From positions 81,005 to 145,004 of the forward strand of contig NZ_CAINTR010000064.1 in assembly GCF_903853455.1 (NCBI RefSeq): a stretch of DNA of 64,000 nucleotides, read 5' to 3'. Numbering within the stretch: position 1 is the stretch's first letter; every line of letters begins with the position of its first letter. The stretch is from an uncultured Magnetospirillum sp. (GTDB taxonomy: Bacteria > Pseudomonadota > Alphaproteobacteria > Rhodospirillales > Magnetospirillaceae). Below the pieces are notes generated by a model. The model was given only the letters and a program-made list of their open reading frames with translations. It made no database searches and was not told the origin of the DNA. A program made the position numbers and the translations under genes. Shown here piece after piece: positions 29,610-41,413 of this stretch.

Positions 29610-32600
29610 ATGAACGAGGTCGTCGCCTTCGCCCTGCGCTACCGGGTGCTGATGGTGGTGCTGCTGGTGGTCATGATCGGCGCCGGCACCATCGGGTTCA
29701 TGCGCCTCAACATCGAGGCCTATCCCGACCCGGTGCCGCCCATGGTGGACATCATCACCCAGAATCCCGGCCAGTCGGCCGAGGAGATCGAGCGCTACAT
29801 CTCGGTCCCCATCGAGATCCAGATGGCCGGCATTCCCCATGTGGCCTCGATCCGCACCATCTCGCTGTTCGGCCTGTCCGACGTGAAGGTCCAGTTCACC
29901 TACGACTTCACCTATCGCGAGGCGGAGCAGTGGGTGATCAACCGCCTGGGCCAGCTGCCGCCGCTGCCCGGCGGCGCCGCGCCGCAATTGTCGCCCACCA
30001 GTCCCATCGGCGAGGTGTTCCGCTATCGCGTGGTCGGGCCGCCCGGCTATTCCGTCACCGACCTCAAGACCATCCAGGACTGGATCCTGCAACGCCGCTT
30101 CAAGGCGGTGCCGGGCGTCATCGACGTCAACGGCTGGGGCGGCAAGTCCAAGACCTTCGACGTCACCGTCGACCAGTCCCGGCTGGTGTCCTACGGCCTG
30201 ACCCTGCCCCAGGTGCTCCAGTCCCTCAACAACGCCAACATCAATGTGGGCGGCCAGACCGTCAACATCGGCAGCCAATCGGCGGTGGTGCGTGGCATCG
30301 GCCTGATCCACGGCATGGACGACATCCGCAAGACGGTGCTGGGCGCCACCAACGGCTCGCCCGTGCTGCTGGGCGACGTGGCCAGCGTGACGGTGGGCGC
30401 CAAGCCGCGCCTTGGCATCGCCGGCCAGGACGACGACGACGACATCGTCCAAGGCATCGTCCTGATGCACCGGGGCGAGAAAAGCGCGCCCACCATCGCC
30501 GCCGTGACGGCCGAGGTGGCGCGCATCAACGAGTCCGGCCTGCTGCCGCCGGGAGTGAGCATCCAGCGGATCTACGACCGCAGCGACCTGATCTCGGTCA
30601 CCACCAAGACGGTGATGGAAAACATGGGGGTCGGCATCGTCCTGATCTTCCTGGTGCAGTGGCTGTTCCTGGGCAACCTGCGTAGCGCCCTGATCGTCAG
30701 CGCCACCATTCCCTTCGCCCTGTTCTTCGCGGTGCTGATCATGCTGGCGCGCGGCGATTCCGCCAATCTGCTGTCGGTGGGAGCGGTGGATTTCGGGCTG
30801 GTGGTCGATGCCAGCGTGATCATGGTGGAAAACATCTTCCGCCACCTGACCGAAGCGCAGAATCCCATGGGACGCGCCCATGCCCGCGATCCCAAGGCCC
30901 GGCTGCTGGGGCATCTCGGCACCATCTACACCTCGACCATGGAGGTCAACCGGGCGATCTTCTTCTCGGCGGCGATCATCATCGCCGGCTTCCTGCCGCT
31001 GTTCACCCTGTCGGGGGTGGAGGGCCACATCTTCGGCCCCATGGCCCAGACCTACGCCTATGCCATCCTGGGCGGGCTGATCGCCACCTTCACCATCTCG
31101 CCGGCGCTCTCCGCCCTGTTGTTCGCCAGCGGCACCGCCACCGAGCACGAAACCATCGTGGTGCGCGCCATGCGGCGCTGGTACCAGCCGTTGCTGCGCT
31201 TCGCCCTGGCCAACCGCATCCTGACCCTGGGCGGCGCCGGGCTGCTGACCCTGGCGGCCCTGGTGGCGGTGCGCTTCCTGGGGCTGGAATTCCTGCCCCA
31301 TCTGGAGGAGGGCAATATGTGGATCCGGGCGACCATGCCCGGATCCATCTCGCTGGAATCCGCCAACGGCACCGTCAACGCCATGCGGACCACCATCAAG
31401 TCCTTCCCCGAGACCGAAACGGTGATCTCGCAGCACGGCCGCCCCGACGACGGCACCGACGCCACCGGATTCTTCAACGCCGAGTTCTTCGTCCCCCTGA
31501 AGCCGTTCAGCACCTGGCCCAAGGGCGTCGACAAGGAGTCCCTGATCAAGGACATCTCGGACAAGCTGACCGACCGTTTCCCCGGCATCGAGTTCAGCTT
31601 CTCGCAATATATCGAGGACAACGTGGAGGAGGCCGCCTCGGGGGTGAAGGGCCAGAACGCGGTCAAGCTGTTCGGCAACGACCTGCAAAGCCTGGAAGAT
31701 TCCGCCAACCGCATCAAGGACGTGCTGTCCGGCATTCCCGGCATCGCCAATGTCACCGTCGCCAGCGCCCTGGGCCAGCCCACGGTCAAGATCGACATCG
31801 ACCGCGAGCGCGCCGCCCGCTACGGCCTCAATCCCGGCGACATCAACGCCACGGTGCAGGCCGCCATCGGCGGTCAGTCCGCCGGCAATCTCTACGAGGA
31901 CGGCAGCGACCGCAATTTCCCCATCATGGTCCGCCTCGCCCCGGAATACCGCACCAGTCTGGACGCCATCCGCCGCCTGACCATCGGCGCGCCGGCCTCG
32001 GGGGGCGGTGTCGTCCAGGTGCCGCTGGGAGATTTGGCCAAGGTCGAGTTGGTGACCGGTGCCTCGTTCATCTACCGCGAGAACCAGCAGCGCTTCATTC
32101 CGGTCAATTTCAGCGTCCGTGGCCGTGACCTCGGCAGCGCCGTGCTCGAAGCCCGCGAGAAGATCGCCCGCGAGGTCAAGATTCCCCACGGCTACCGCAT
32201 GGAATGGGCCGGCGAGTTCGGAGAATTGCAAGATGCCATCAGCCGCTTGGTGGTGGTGGTGCCGCTCGGCCTCGCCCTGATCGGGCTGCTGCTCTATATC
32301 AATTTCGGCACCCTGACCGACACCCTGCTGGGCGCCAGCGTCATGCCGCTGGCCCTGGTCGGCGGCATCTTCGCCCTGGCGGTGACCGGAACCCCGTTCA
32401 GCGTCTCGGCCGCCATCGGCTTCGTCGGCCTGTTCGGCACCTCGGTGATGGGCGGCATCATCGTGCTGTCGTGCTACAACGACCTGATCGACCAAGGCAT
32501 GGAGCGCGGTCTGGCCGTGATCACCGCCTGCGAGACACGGCTGCGGCCGGTGGTCATGACCTGCATCGCCGCCTGCGTCGGCCTGTTGCCGGCGGCGATC

Positions 32601-32774
32601 TCCACCGGCATCGGCTCCCAGGTGCAAAAGCCGCTGGCGCTGGTGGTGGTGGGCGGCATCCTGCTGGCGCCGTTCCTGATCCTGGTGGTGCTGCCGGTGC
32701 TGATCGACGTGTTCTCGCGCCGCCGCGAGGTGGAGGACGACGCCGACGCCCTTGATTCCCTGCCGGCGGAGTAG
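29610..32774 (+). CDS. heavy-metal-type RND efflux pump (CzcA-like)
   Basis: A 1054-residue inner-membrane proton-driven transporter with 12 membrane segments and two large periplasmic loops. The proton-relay signature in the fourth membrane segment reads DFGLVVDASVIMVE, with Asp, Asp (+6) and Glu (+13) spaced as in CzcA. The start (FALRYRVLMVVLLVVMIGAG, then LNIEAYPDPVPPMVDIITQNPG) is typical of the HME branch. The metal (Zn/Co/Cd versus Cu/Ag) cannot be assigned; no Met-rich periplasmic tract is obvious. The GC-rich locus gives long antisense frames that are not genes. Confidence 0.92.
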   Translation: MNEVVAFALRYRVLMVVLLVVMIGAGTIGFMRLNIEAYPDPVPPMVDIITQNPGQSAEEIERYISVPIEIQMAGIPHVASIRTISLFGLSDVKVQFTYDFTYREAEQWVINRLGQLPPLPGGAAPQLSPTSPIGEVFRYRVVGPPGYSVTDLKTIQDWILQRRFKAVPGVIDVNGWGGKSKTFDVTVDQSRLVSYGLTLPQVLQSLNNANINVGGQTVNIGSQSAVVRGIGLIHGMDDIRKTVLGATNGSPVLLGDVASVTVGAKPRLGIAGQDDDDDIVQGIVLMHRGEKSAPTIAAVTAEVARINESGLLPPGVSIQRIYDRSDLISVTTKTVMENMGVGIVLIFLVQWLFLGNLRSALIVSATIPFALFFAVLIMLARGDSANLLSVGAVDFGLVVDASVIMVENIFRHLTEAQNPMGRAHARDPKARLLGHLGTIYTSTMEVNRAIFFSAAIIIAGFLPLFTLSGVEGHIFGPMAQTYAYAILGGLIATFTISPALSALLFASGTATEHETIVVRAMRRWYQPLLRFALANRILTLGGAGLLTLAALVAVRFLGLEFLPHLEEGNMWIRATMPGSISLESANGTVNAMRTTIKSFPETETVISQHGRPDDGTDATGFFNAEFFVPLKPFSTWPKGVDKESLIKDISDKLTDRFPGIEFSFSQYIEDNVEEAASGVKGQNAVKLFGNDLQSLEDSANRIKDVLSGIPGIANVTVASALGQPTVKIDIDRERAARYGLNPGDINATVQAAIGGQSAGNLYEDGSDRNFPIMVRLAPEYRTSLDAIRRLTIGAPASGGGVVQVPLGDLAKVELVTGASFIYRENQQRFIPVNFSVRGRDLGSAVLEAREKIAREVKIPHGYRMEWAGEFGELQDAISRLVVVVPLGLALIGLLLYINFGTLTDTLLGASVMPLALVGGIFALAVTGTPFSVSAAIGFVGLFGTSVMGGIIVLSCYNDLIDQGMERGLAVITACETRLRPVVMTCIAACVGLLPAAISTGIGSQVQKPLALVVVGGILLAPFLILVVLPVLIDVFSRRREVEDDADALDSLPAE

Positions 32775-32781
32775 ACCGGAT

Positions 32782-34254
32782 ATGCGATTGCGTACCCTCC
32801 TCCTTGCCCTGGCCGTCGGCGGCTGTGTCGGCCCCGATTTCATCCCGCCCGCTCCGCCCGAGGCCAAGACCTATGCCGCCGAGGCCCTGCCCGATGCGAC
32901 CGTCTCGGCGGAAGCGCCGGGCGGCGAGAGACAGCACTTCGTCGCCGCGAGCGACATTCCCGGCCAGTGGTGGACCCTGTTCCACTCCCCCGGCCTCAAC
33001 ACCCTGATGGAGCGGGCGCTGCGCGCCAACGCCGACCTCAAGGCGGCCCAGGCGGCGCTGCGGGTGGCCGACGAGACCGCCCTGGCCCAGGCGGGCGGCT
33101 TCTGGCCCAGCGTGACCGGCGGCGTCAACGCCACCCGCCAGAAAGCCCTGGCCTCCGCCGGCGCCGATTCCGCCGCTGGCGGCCACAATTCGGTCTACAA
33201 CCTCTATACCGCCCAGGTGGGCATCTCCTACGCCCCCGACATCTGGGGCGGCCTGTCGCGGCAGGTGGAAAGCGCCGAGGCCCAGGCCGAGGCCAGCCGG
33301 TTCCAGATGGAAGCCGCCACCCTGACCCTGACCTCCAACCTCACCCTGGCGGCGGTGCAGGAGGCCAGCCTGCGCGGCCAGATCGCCGCGACTGAGGAAA
33401 TCATCGGCCTCGGCGAGCAATCCCTGGGCATCCTGCGCAAGCAATTCGCCCTGGGGCAGGTCGCCCGCGCCGACGTGCTGGCCCAGGAAGCGGCGGTGGC
33501 GCAGCAGCGCCAGGCGCTGCCCGGCCTGCACCGGCAATTGACCCAGCAGCGCCATCTGCTGGCGGTGCTATGCGGCAACCTGCCCAGCGATCCCCTGCCC
33601 GAGAGTTTCCAACTGTCCGCCCTCGTCCTGCCCGAGGACTTACCGGTCAGTCTACCGTCCCGGCTGGTGGAGCAGCGCCCCGATATCCGCGCCGCCTCGG
33701 CCAATCTCCATGCCGCCACCGCTCAGGTGGGGGTCGCCGTCGCCAACCGGCTGCCGCTGATCAACATCACCGCCGGCCAGGGCTCCACCGCCGCCTTCAC
33801 CGACGGCAAGCTGGGGCTGCTCACCCCGGGCACCGGCTTCTGGGCGCTGAGCGGCAGCCTCACCCAGACCCTGTTCGACGGTTTCTCCCTGATGCACCGC
33901 CAGCGTGCCGCCGAGGCCGGCCTCGACCAGGCCGCCGCCCAGTATCGCGGCACGGTGCTGGGGGCCTTCCAGAACGTCGCCGACGTGCTGACCGCGTTGC
34001 AGCGGGACGCCGAGACCCTGGCGGCGGCGGTCGAGGCCGAACGGGCGGCGGCGGCCAACCTCGCCATCACCCGGCGGCAGTTGGAGTTGGGCGCCGTCGG
34101 CACCCTGACCCTGCTCAATGCCCAACAGACCGAACTCCAGGCCCGCATCGCCATGGTCCAGGCCCAGGCCGGGCGGCTGGCCGACACGGTGGCGCTGTTC
34201 CAGGCCCTGGGTGGCGGCTGGTGGAATCGTCCCTATCTTTTGACCGCCGATTGA
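32782..34254 (+). CDS. RND outer-membrane factor lipoprotein (NodT/OprM family)
   Basis: A 490-residue TolC-like channel. The start MRLRTLLLALAVGGCVGPDF shows a lipobox (AVGGC), so the mature protein is lipidated on that Cys. Two OEP repeats with long Ala/Gln/Glu-rich helices follow (LMERALRANADLKAAQAALRVADE and a second LVEQRPDIRAASANLHAATAQVG). The ATG at 32782 begins seven bases after the pump stop and is preferred over an in-frame ATG inside the pump gene. It completes the tripartite efflux complex. Confidence 0.93.
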   Translation: MRLRTLLLALAVGGCVGPDFIPPAPPEAKTYAAEALPDATVSAEAPGGERQHFVAASDIPGQWWTLFHSPGLNTLMERALRANADLKAAQAALRVADETALAQAGGFWPSVTGGVNATRQKALASAGADSAAGGHNSVYNLYTAQVGISYAPDIWGGLSRQVESAEAQAEASRFQMEAATLTLTSNLTLAAVQEASLRGQIAATEEIIGLGEQSLGILRKQFALGQVARADVLAQEAAVAQQRQALPGLHRQLTQQRHLLAVLCGNLPSDPLPESFQLSALVLPEDLPVSLPSRLVEQRPDIRAASANLHAATAQVGVAVANRLPLINITAGQGSTAAFTDGKLGLLTPGTGFWALSGSLTQTLFDGFSLMHRQRAAEAGLDQAAAQYRGTVLGAFQNVADVLTALQRDAETLAAAVEAERAAAANLAITRRQLELGAVGTLTLLNAQQTELQARIAMVQAQAGRLADTVALFQALGGGWWNRPYLLTAD

Positions 34255-34294
34255 ACTTTGCTATTGTCGCCGTGGGCGGACGAACAGGGACAGA

Positions 34295-34864
34295 ATGGAA
34301 GACTTTCTCGGACACTGGGGCTATCTGGCCGTTCTGGTCGGAACCTTCCTCGAAGGTGAGACCGTGCCGGTTCTGGCCGGATTCGCCGCTCATCAGGGCT
34401 TTCTTCGCCTTGATCTGGTCATGGCCTGCGCTTTCGCCGGGTCGCTGGTCGGCGACCAGACTTGGTTCTGGGTCGGCCGCCGGTTCGGCCGGCAATGGAT
34501 GGAACGCCATCCCGGCCGGGCCGCCGACGCCGAACGGGTGGCCAAATTGCTGGACCGCTGGGGCGACTGGTTCGTGCTGTCGTTCCGTTTCCTCTACGGC
34601 CTGCGGGCCATCAGCCCGCTCGCCATCGGCCTGTCGTCGATCACGGTCCGGCGATTCGCCCTGCTCAACGTGATTTCGGCGGCGGTCTGGGCTATGGTGG
34701 TGGGCAGCCTCGGCTATCTGTTCGGCAACGCCATCGAATCCGTCCTGGGCCGGCTGGTCCAGTGGGAGCATCGCATCATGGCCGCCGGAGCGGTGGCTTT
34801 GGTTCTGTTCCTTATCCATCGTCTGGTCCGCCGCCGGACCCTCAAGCGAAACGGCGCCACCTGA
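34295..34864 (+). CDS. DedA-family membrane protein
   Basis: A 189-residue inner-membrane protein with about five hydrophobic segments. The DedA hallmarks are present: the acidic FLEGETVPVLAGF segment, GDQTWFWVGRRFG and FRFLYGLRAISPLAIG. DedA proteins are proton-dependent lipid-carrier flippases or related membrane-homeostasis factors. It is short for the family (usually about 200-220). It lies 40 bp after the outer-membrane factor and 11 bp before PEP carboxylase, so it may be cotranscribed with either. Confidence 0.9.
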   Translation: MEDFLGHWGYLAVLVGTFLEGETVPVLAGFAAHQGFLRLDLVMACAFAGSLVGDQTWFWVGRRFGRQWMERHPGRAADAERVAKLLDRWGDWFVLSFRFLYGLRAISPLAIGLSSITVRRFALLNVISAAVWAMVVGSLGYLFGNAIESVLGRLVQWEHRIMAAGAVALVLFLIHRLVRRRTLKRNGAT

Positions 34865-34875
34865 GAAGGACGGCC

Positions 34876-37665
<2,790 letters not shown>

Positions 37666-37722
37666 ACCGTCAAGGATGCAGATAATGTCTTTCCAGCCTC
37701 CCCCAACCAGGAGAATAGGCGC

Positions 37723-38463
37723 GTGACCATCCTGCTGCTGGTCGTCGCGGCCTTCGCCGCCGGAGCCATGAACTCGGTCGCCGGCGGCGGCTCGTTCCTC
37801 ACCTTTCCCGCCCTGGTCTTCGCCGGCATTCCGTCGGTCACCGCCAATGCCACCAACACCGTGGCCCTGTTCCCCGCCAGCCTCGCCAGCGCCTGGGCCT
37901 ACCGCCATGACTTTCCCAAGCTGGAAGGCCTGAGCGCCCGCGCCATCATCGCCATCAGCGCTGTGGGCGGAGCGGTGGGAGCCCTGCTGCTGATCTTCAC
38001 CCCGGAGAAAACCTTCAACGCGGTGGTGCCGTGGCTGCTTCTGGCCGCCACCCTCCTGTTCGCAACCTCGAAACGGCTGGTGCCCCTGCTCCGCAGCCGG
38101 GCCCAGATCGGCCCGGTGACCCTGTGCGTGATCCAGTTCGGGATCAGCGTCTATGGCGGCTATTTCGGCGGCGCCATCGGCATCATGATGCTGGCGCTGT
38201 TCGGCCTGTTCGGGGTCACCAACATCAATTCGGCCAATGCGCTGAAGACCTTGCTGGCCGGCCTGCTGAACGCGGTCGCGGTGGTGTGCTTCATCCTGGC
38301 CAATCAGGTGGACTGGGGGCCGGCCCTGACCATGCTGGTGTCGTCGGTGGCGGGCGGCTATCTCGGCGCCCGCCTCGCCCGCCGCATGAACCCCGACCAT
38401 ATCCGCGCCGTGGTCATCGCCATCGGCGTGACCATGACGGTGGTGTTCTTCGTCCGCCAGTAA
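37723..38463 (+). CDS. TauE/SafE-family permease
   Basis: A 246-residue inner-membrane protein with about eight hydrophobic segments. It shows the family start (LLLVVAAFAAGAMNSVAGGGSFLTFPALVFAG) and the second-half repeat (FGISVYGGYFGGAIGIMMLALFGLFG). TauE/SafE proteins export sulfite, sulfoacetate or related organic anions, or take up sulfur compounds. The substrate cannot be told here. The start is GTG with AGGAG at good spacing. It is convergent with dctM, leaving only six bases between stops. Confidence 0.88.
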   Translation: MTILLLVVAAFAAGAMNSVAGGGSFLTFPALVFAGIPSVTANATNTVALFPASLASAWAYRHDFPKLEGLSARAIIAISAVGGAVGALLLIFTPEKTFNAVVPWLLLAATLLFATSKRLVPLLRSRAQIGPVTLCVIQFGISVYGGYFGGAIGIMMLALFGLFGVTNINSANALKTLLAGLLNAVAVVCFILANQVDWGPALTMLVSSVAGGYLGARLARRMNPDHIRAVVIAIGVTMTVVFFVRQ

Positions 38464-38469
38464 ACCCTG

Positions 38470-39819
38470 TCACTTGCCCCCCATGACCACGTCGGGAAGC
38501 CAGGTGGCGATGGCGGGGAACAGGCACAGCAGCAGGACGGCGAGCAGCATCAGGCCGACGAAGGGCATCACCCCCCAGATCAGCTCCCGCAGCGAGATGT
38601 CGGGCGCCACGTTCTTGATGACGAAGAGGTTGAGCCCCACCGGCGGGTGGATCAGCCCCATCTCCATGACGATGGTCATCACCACGCCGAACCAGATCAG
38701 GTCGAAACCGGCGGCCTTCAACGGCGGTAGGACGATGGGCGCCGTCATCAGGATGATGGAGACCGGCGGCAGGAAGAACCCCAGCACCACCACCATCACC
38801 AGGATGGCCAGCAGCAGGACCCATTTGGACAACTGCATGCCGACGATCCACTGGGCGGTGGACTGGGAGATGTGCAGGTAGCTCATCACATACGAGTACA
38901 GCAGCGACATGCCGATGATGAACATCAGCATGGTGGATTCCTTGATGGTGCTGGCCAGGATCGGGCTGAGGTCGCGGGGCCGCCACATGCCGTAGATGAC
39001 GGCGATCAGGGTCAGGGCCAGGATGCCGCCCAGGCCGGCGGTCTCGGACGGCGTCGCGTAGCCGCCGTACAAGGCCGCCATCACCCCGATCAGCAAGGTG
39101 ACGAAGGGCAGCACCTTGGGCAACATGCGCGTCTTGTCGGCCAGGGTCAGGGTGGAGACGTCCAGATAAGCCGACTTGACGCCGCCGCCCTCGAAGATGT
39201 CCCGGGCGGCCCGGACTTCGCTGGTGTACTTGGCGGCGGCATAGGTGGAAAACAGCGCCACCAGCAGCAGGCCGGGGAAGATGCCGGCCAGGAACAGCCG
39301 CCCCAGGGATTGCTCGGCGGCGACCGCGAACAGAATCATGGTGATGGAGGGTGGCAGCAGAATCCCCAGCGTTCCACCGGCGGCGATGAGGCCGGCGGCA
39401 AAGCCGGGAGAATAGCCGCGCGCCCGCATTTCAGGGATGCCGGCGCTGCCGATGGCGGAACAGGTGGCCGGGCTGGAGCCGGCCATGGCGGCGAACATGG
39501 CGCAGGCGAACACATTGGCGATGCCCAATCCACCGGGAATGCGGTGCATCCAGGCATGGATGGCGGAATAAAGGTCGGCGCCGGCCCGCGACTTGCCGAT
39601 GGCCGCCCCCTTCAGAATGAACAGCGGGATCGACAGCAGGGTGATGCTGGCCATCTCCTCGTAAACATTCTGGGTGACGGTGTCGAGCGCCGCCGCCGGC
39701 ATGAAGAAGAACATGAAGGCGACGGCGATGCCGCCCAGGGCGAAGGCGATGGGCATGCCGGAGAACATCAGCAGCAGGGTGCCGATGCCGTAGAGACTGC
39801 CGATGACGGTGGTGCTCAT
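38470..39819 (-). CDS. dctM: TRAP transporter large permease
   Basis: A 449-residue inner-membrane subunit with about 12 hydrophobic segments, including the family stretches GIGTLLLMFSGMPIAFALGG and GGTLGILLPPSITMILFAV. It forms the sodium-driven translocation unit with DctQ. The ATG at 39819 overlaps the dctQ stop by four bases (ATGA). The frame upstream to 40116 is a shadow. It is the last gene of the lldP-dctPQM unit. Confidence 0.94.
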   Translation of the reverse strand: MSTTVIGSLYGIGTLLLMFSGMPIAFALGGIAVAFMFFFMPAAALDTVTQNVYEEMASITLLSIPLFILKGAAIGKSRAGADLYSAIHAWMHRIPGGLGIANVFACAMFAAMAGSSPATCSAIGSAGIPEMRARGYSPGFAAGLIAAGGTLGILLPPSITMILFAVAAEQSLGRLFLAGIFPGLLLVALFSTYAAAKYTSEVRAARDIFEGGGVKSAYLDVSTLTLADKTRMLPKVLPFVTLLIGVMAALYGGYATPSETAGLGGILALTLIAVIYGMWRPRDLSPILASTIKESTMLMFIIGMSLLYSYVMSYLHISQSTAQWIVGMQLSKWVLLLAILVMVVVLGFFLPPVSIILMTAPIVLPPLKAAGFDLIWFGVVMTIVMEMGLIHPPVGLNLFVIKNVAPDISLRELIWGVMPFVGLMLLAVLLLCLFPAIATWLPDVVMGGK

Positions 39820-40361
39820 CGCGACACGCGGGCGGACAGCGCCTGGAGGGCGATCTGCACCGCCAGCAAGGTCATGCCGGCGGCCATCAGGGAGTATGGG
39901 ATGCACAAGGACGGCGCCCAGGACGACGAGGTGGTCTGCCCATCCACCCAGGCCAAGAGGAACAGGGTCCACGACTTCCAGGCGAAGAAGGCGCAGAACC
40001 CGGCCGAAGCCACGTCGCACAGCACTTGCCGCACCCGGTTGAGGCCGGGCGACAGCAGGCCGGCCACCGCCTCGATGCCCACATGGCCGCGCAGGGCCTG
40101 GACATGGGCGCCGCACATGAAGGTCACCCCCACCAACAGGAACACCGCCGCTTCGTCCTGCCAGTCGGTGGGCACCTTGAGGAAATAGCGCAGCACGACG
40201 CTGAGCGTAAGGATCGCGGCGGCGGCCAGCACCGCCAGCATGGAAACGGCCAGGATGGCGCGGTTCAGCACGGCCATCAGGCGGGCAAGGGGGGAAAGAA
40301 AGCCACGGGAGGAGCGTGCCGCCAGCCCGGCCTGCCCCTCCCGTTCAAAGCCATGGCTCAT
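39816..40361 (-). CDS. dctQ: TRAP transporter small permease
   Basis: A 181-residue membrane protein with four hydrophobic helices (ILAVSMLAVLAAAAILTLSVVLRYF; WQDEAAVFLLVGVTFMCGA; RQVLCDVASAGFCAFFAWKSW; PYSLMAAGMTLLAVQIAL). The W-x-D-E motif after helix 1 is a DctQ hallmark. The ATG at 40361 overlaps the dctP stop (ATGA), and the long frame upstream is a shadow of dctP. The cytosolic N-terminus of about 35 residues is Gly/Arg-rich. Confidence 0.9.
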   Translation of the reverse strand: MSHGFEREGQAGLAARSSRGFLSPLARLMAVLNRAILAVSMLAVLAAAAILTLSVVLRYFLKVPTDWQDEAAVFLLVGVTFMCGAHVQALRGHVGIEAVAGLLSPGLNRVRQVLCDVASAGFCAFFAWKSWTLFLLAWVDGQTTSSSWAPSLCIPYSLMAAGMTLLAVQIALQALSARVSR

Positions 40362-41392
40362 AAGGTCTCCTCGACCAGTTTGAGGATATGGGCACAGCTG
40401 TCGTTCTTGCCGGCATAGTCTTTCCAGGCGGTGTCGCGGGCGATGTCCTGCCAGCGCTTGACCACGTCGGCGGACAGGTCGGCCACGGTGGCGCCGGCCT
40501 TCTTGTAGACCACCGCCACCTCCTGGTCGTCGGCCTTGGCGCGGTCGACGGCAAAGGCCTCCAACTCGGCGCCCACCTCCATGACGATCTTCTGCATGTC
40601 CTTGGGCAGCGATTCGAAGATGGTGCGCGAGATCAGCAGCGGCTCGAACATGAACCAATAGGCCTTGCCCCGGCCGGTGGTCAGGCTTTTGCCCACCTCC
40701 TCCAACCGGAACGAGATCAGGCTGGTGGACGAGGTCATGGCGGCATCCAAGGCGCCGGTCTGCATGGCGGCGTAGATTTCGCTGGAGGGCAGCGAGATCA
40801 CCGCCGCCCCCGCCTGCTTCAGCACCATGTCCATTTCCCGGCTGCCGCCCCGGACCTTCAGGCCTTTGGCGTCCTCGGGAGCGACGATGGGCGTGGCGCC
40901 GCGACCGGCGACGCCTCCCGCCTGCCAGATCCAGGTGACCACCATCACCCCCTTGTCGGCGAGGACGTCGGACAGCGCCTTGCCCACCGGCCGGGTCTTC
41001 CACGACATGCCTTGCTCATACGAGGTCACCACCCCCGGCATCAGGCCGATATTGACCTCGGGCACCTCGCCGCCGGCATAGGACAACGGCAGCAGGGTCA
41101 TATCCAACGCCCCCTTGCGCATGGAGGAGAACTGGGCGTTCACCTTCATCAGGGACGAACCCGGATAGACCGAGGCCGTCAGGGCTCCGGCGGTGCGCTT
41201 TTCCACCTCCACGGCGAATTGGCGGCACAGCCGGTCGCGGAAGTCGCCCTCGGTCAGGGTGCCGCCGGGGAATTGGTGAGAGATCTTCAACTCGGTACCG
41301 GCCGGGGCGGCGCGAATCCCCCCGGCCAGCATGGTCATGGCCGGCAGGCCGAGGGCGCTGCCGGCAAGGAAAGTCCTACGGGAAAAATTCAT
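40358..41392 (-). CDS. dctP: TRAP transporter solute-binding protein
   Basis: A 344-residue periplasmic receptor with a twin-arginine signal (SRRTFLAGSALGLPAMTML). Family features are ISHQFPGGTLTEGDFRDRLCRQFAVEVEKRT, KVRGGSREMDMVLKQAGAA, the binding-site stretch SSEIYAAMQTGALDAAMTS, and LLISRTIFESLP. The Arg that usually binds the ligand carboxylate probably lies in KGLKVRGG. The ligand is likely a carboxylic acid. Because it follows the LldP permease by 21 bp and lies near the glycolate operon, lactate, glycolate or a related hydroxyacid is the first guess. Confidence 0.93.
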   Translation of the reverse strand: MNFSRRTFLAGSALGLPAMTMLAGGIRAAPAGTELKISHQFPGGTLTEGDFRDRLCRQFAVEVEKRTAGALTASVYPGSSLMKVNAQFSSMRKGALDMTLLPLSYAGGEVPEVNIGLMPGVVTSYEQGMSWKTRPVGKALSDVLADKGVMVVTWIWQAGGVAGRGATPIVAPEDAKGLKVRGGSREMDMVLKQAGAAVISLPSSEIYAAMQTGALDAAMTSSTSLISFRLEEVGKSLTTGRGKAYWFMFEPLLISRTIFESLPKDMQKIVMEVGAELEAFAVDRAKADDQEVAVVYKKAGATVADLSADVVKRWQDIARDTAWKDYAGKNDSCAHILKLVEETL

Positions 41393-41413
41393 GATCGCAC
41401 TCCCACCGAAGGG

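Noticed and set aside
29268..32867. 1199-codon open frame antisense to the RND pump
   Set aside because: Low-complexity His/Gln/Gly/Asp-rich translation, exactly opposite a well-conserved pump gene; typical of high-GC antisense shadows.
34462..34875. 138-codon N-terminal extension of PEP carboxylase
   Set aside because: It lies inside dedA in another frame; the ATG at 34876 has a ribosome site and gives the normal family length.
39820..41003. Apparent large fusions upstream of dctM and dctQ
   Set aside because: The extra parts are out-of-frame translations of dctQ and dctP. The true starts overlap the preceding stops by four bases.
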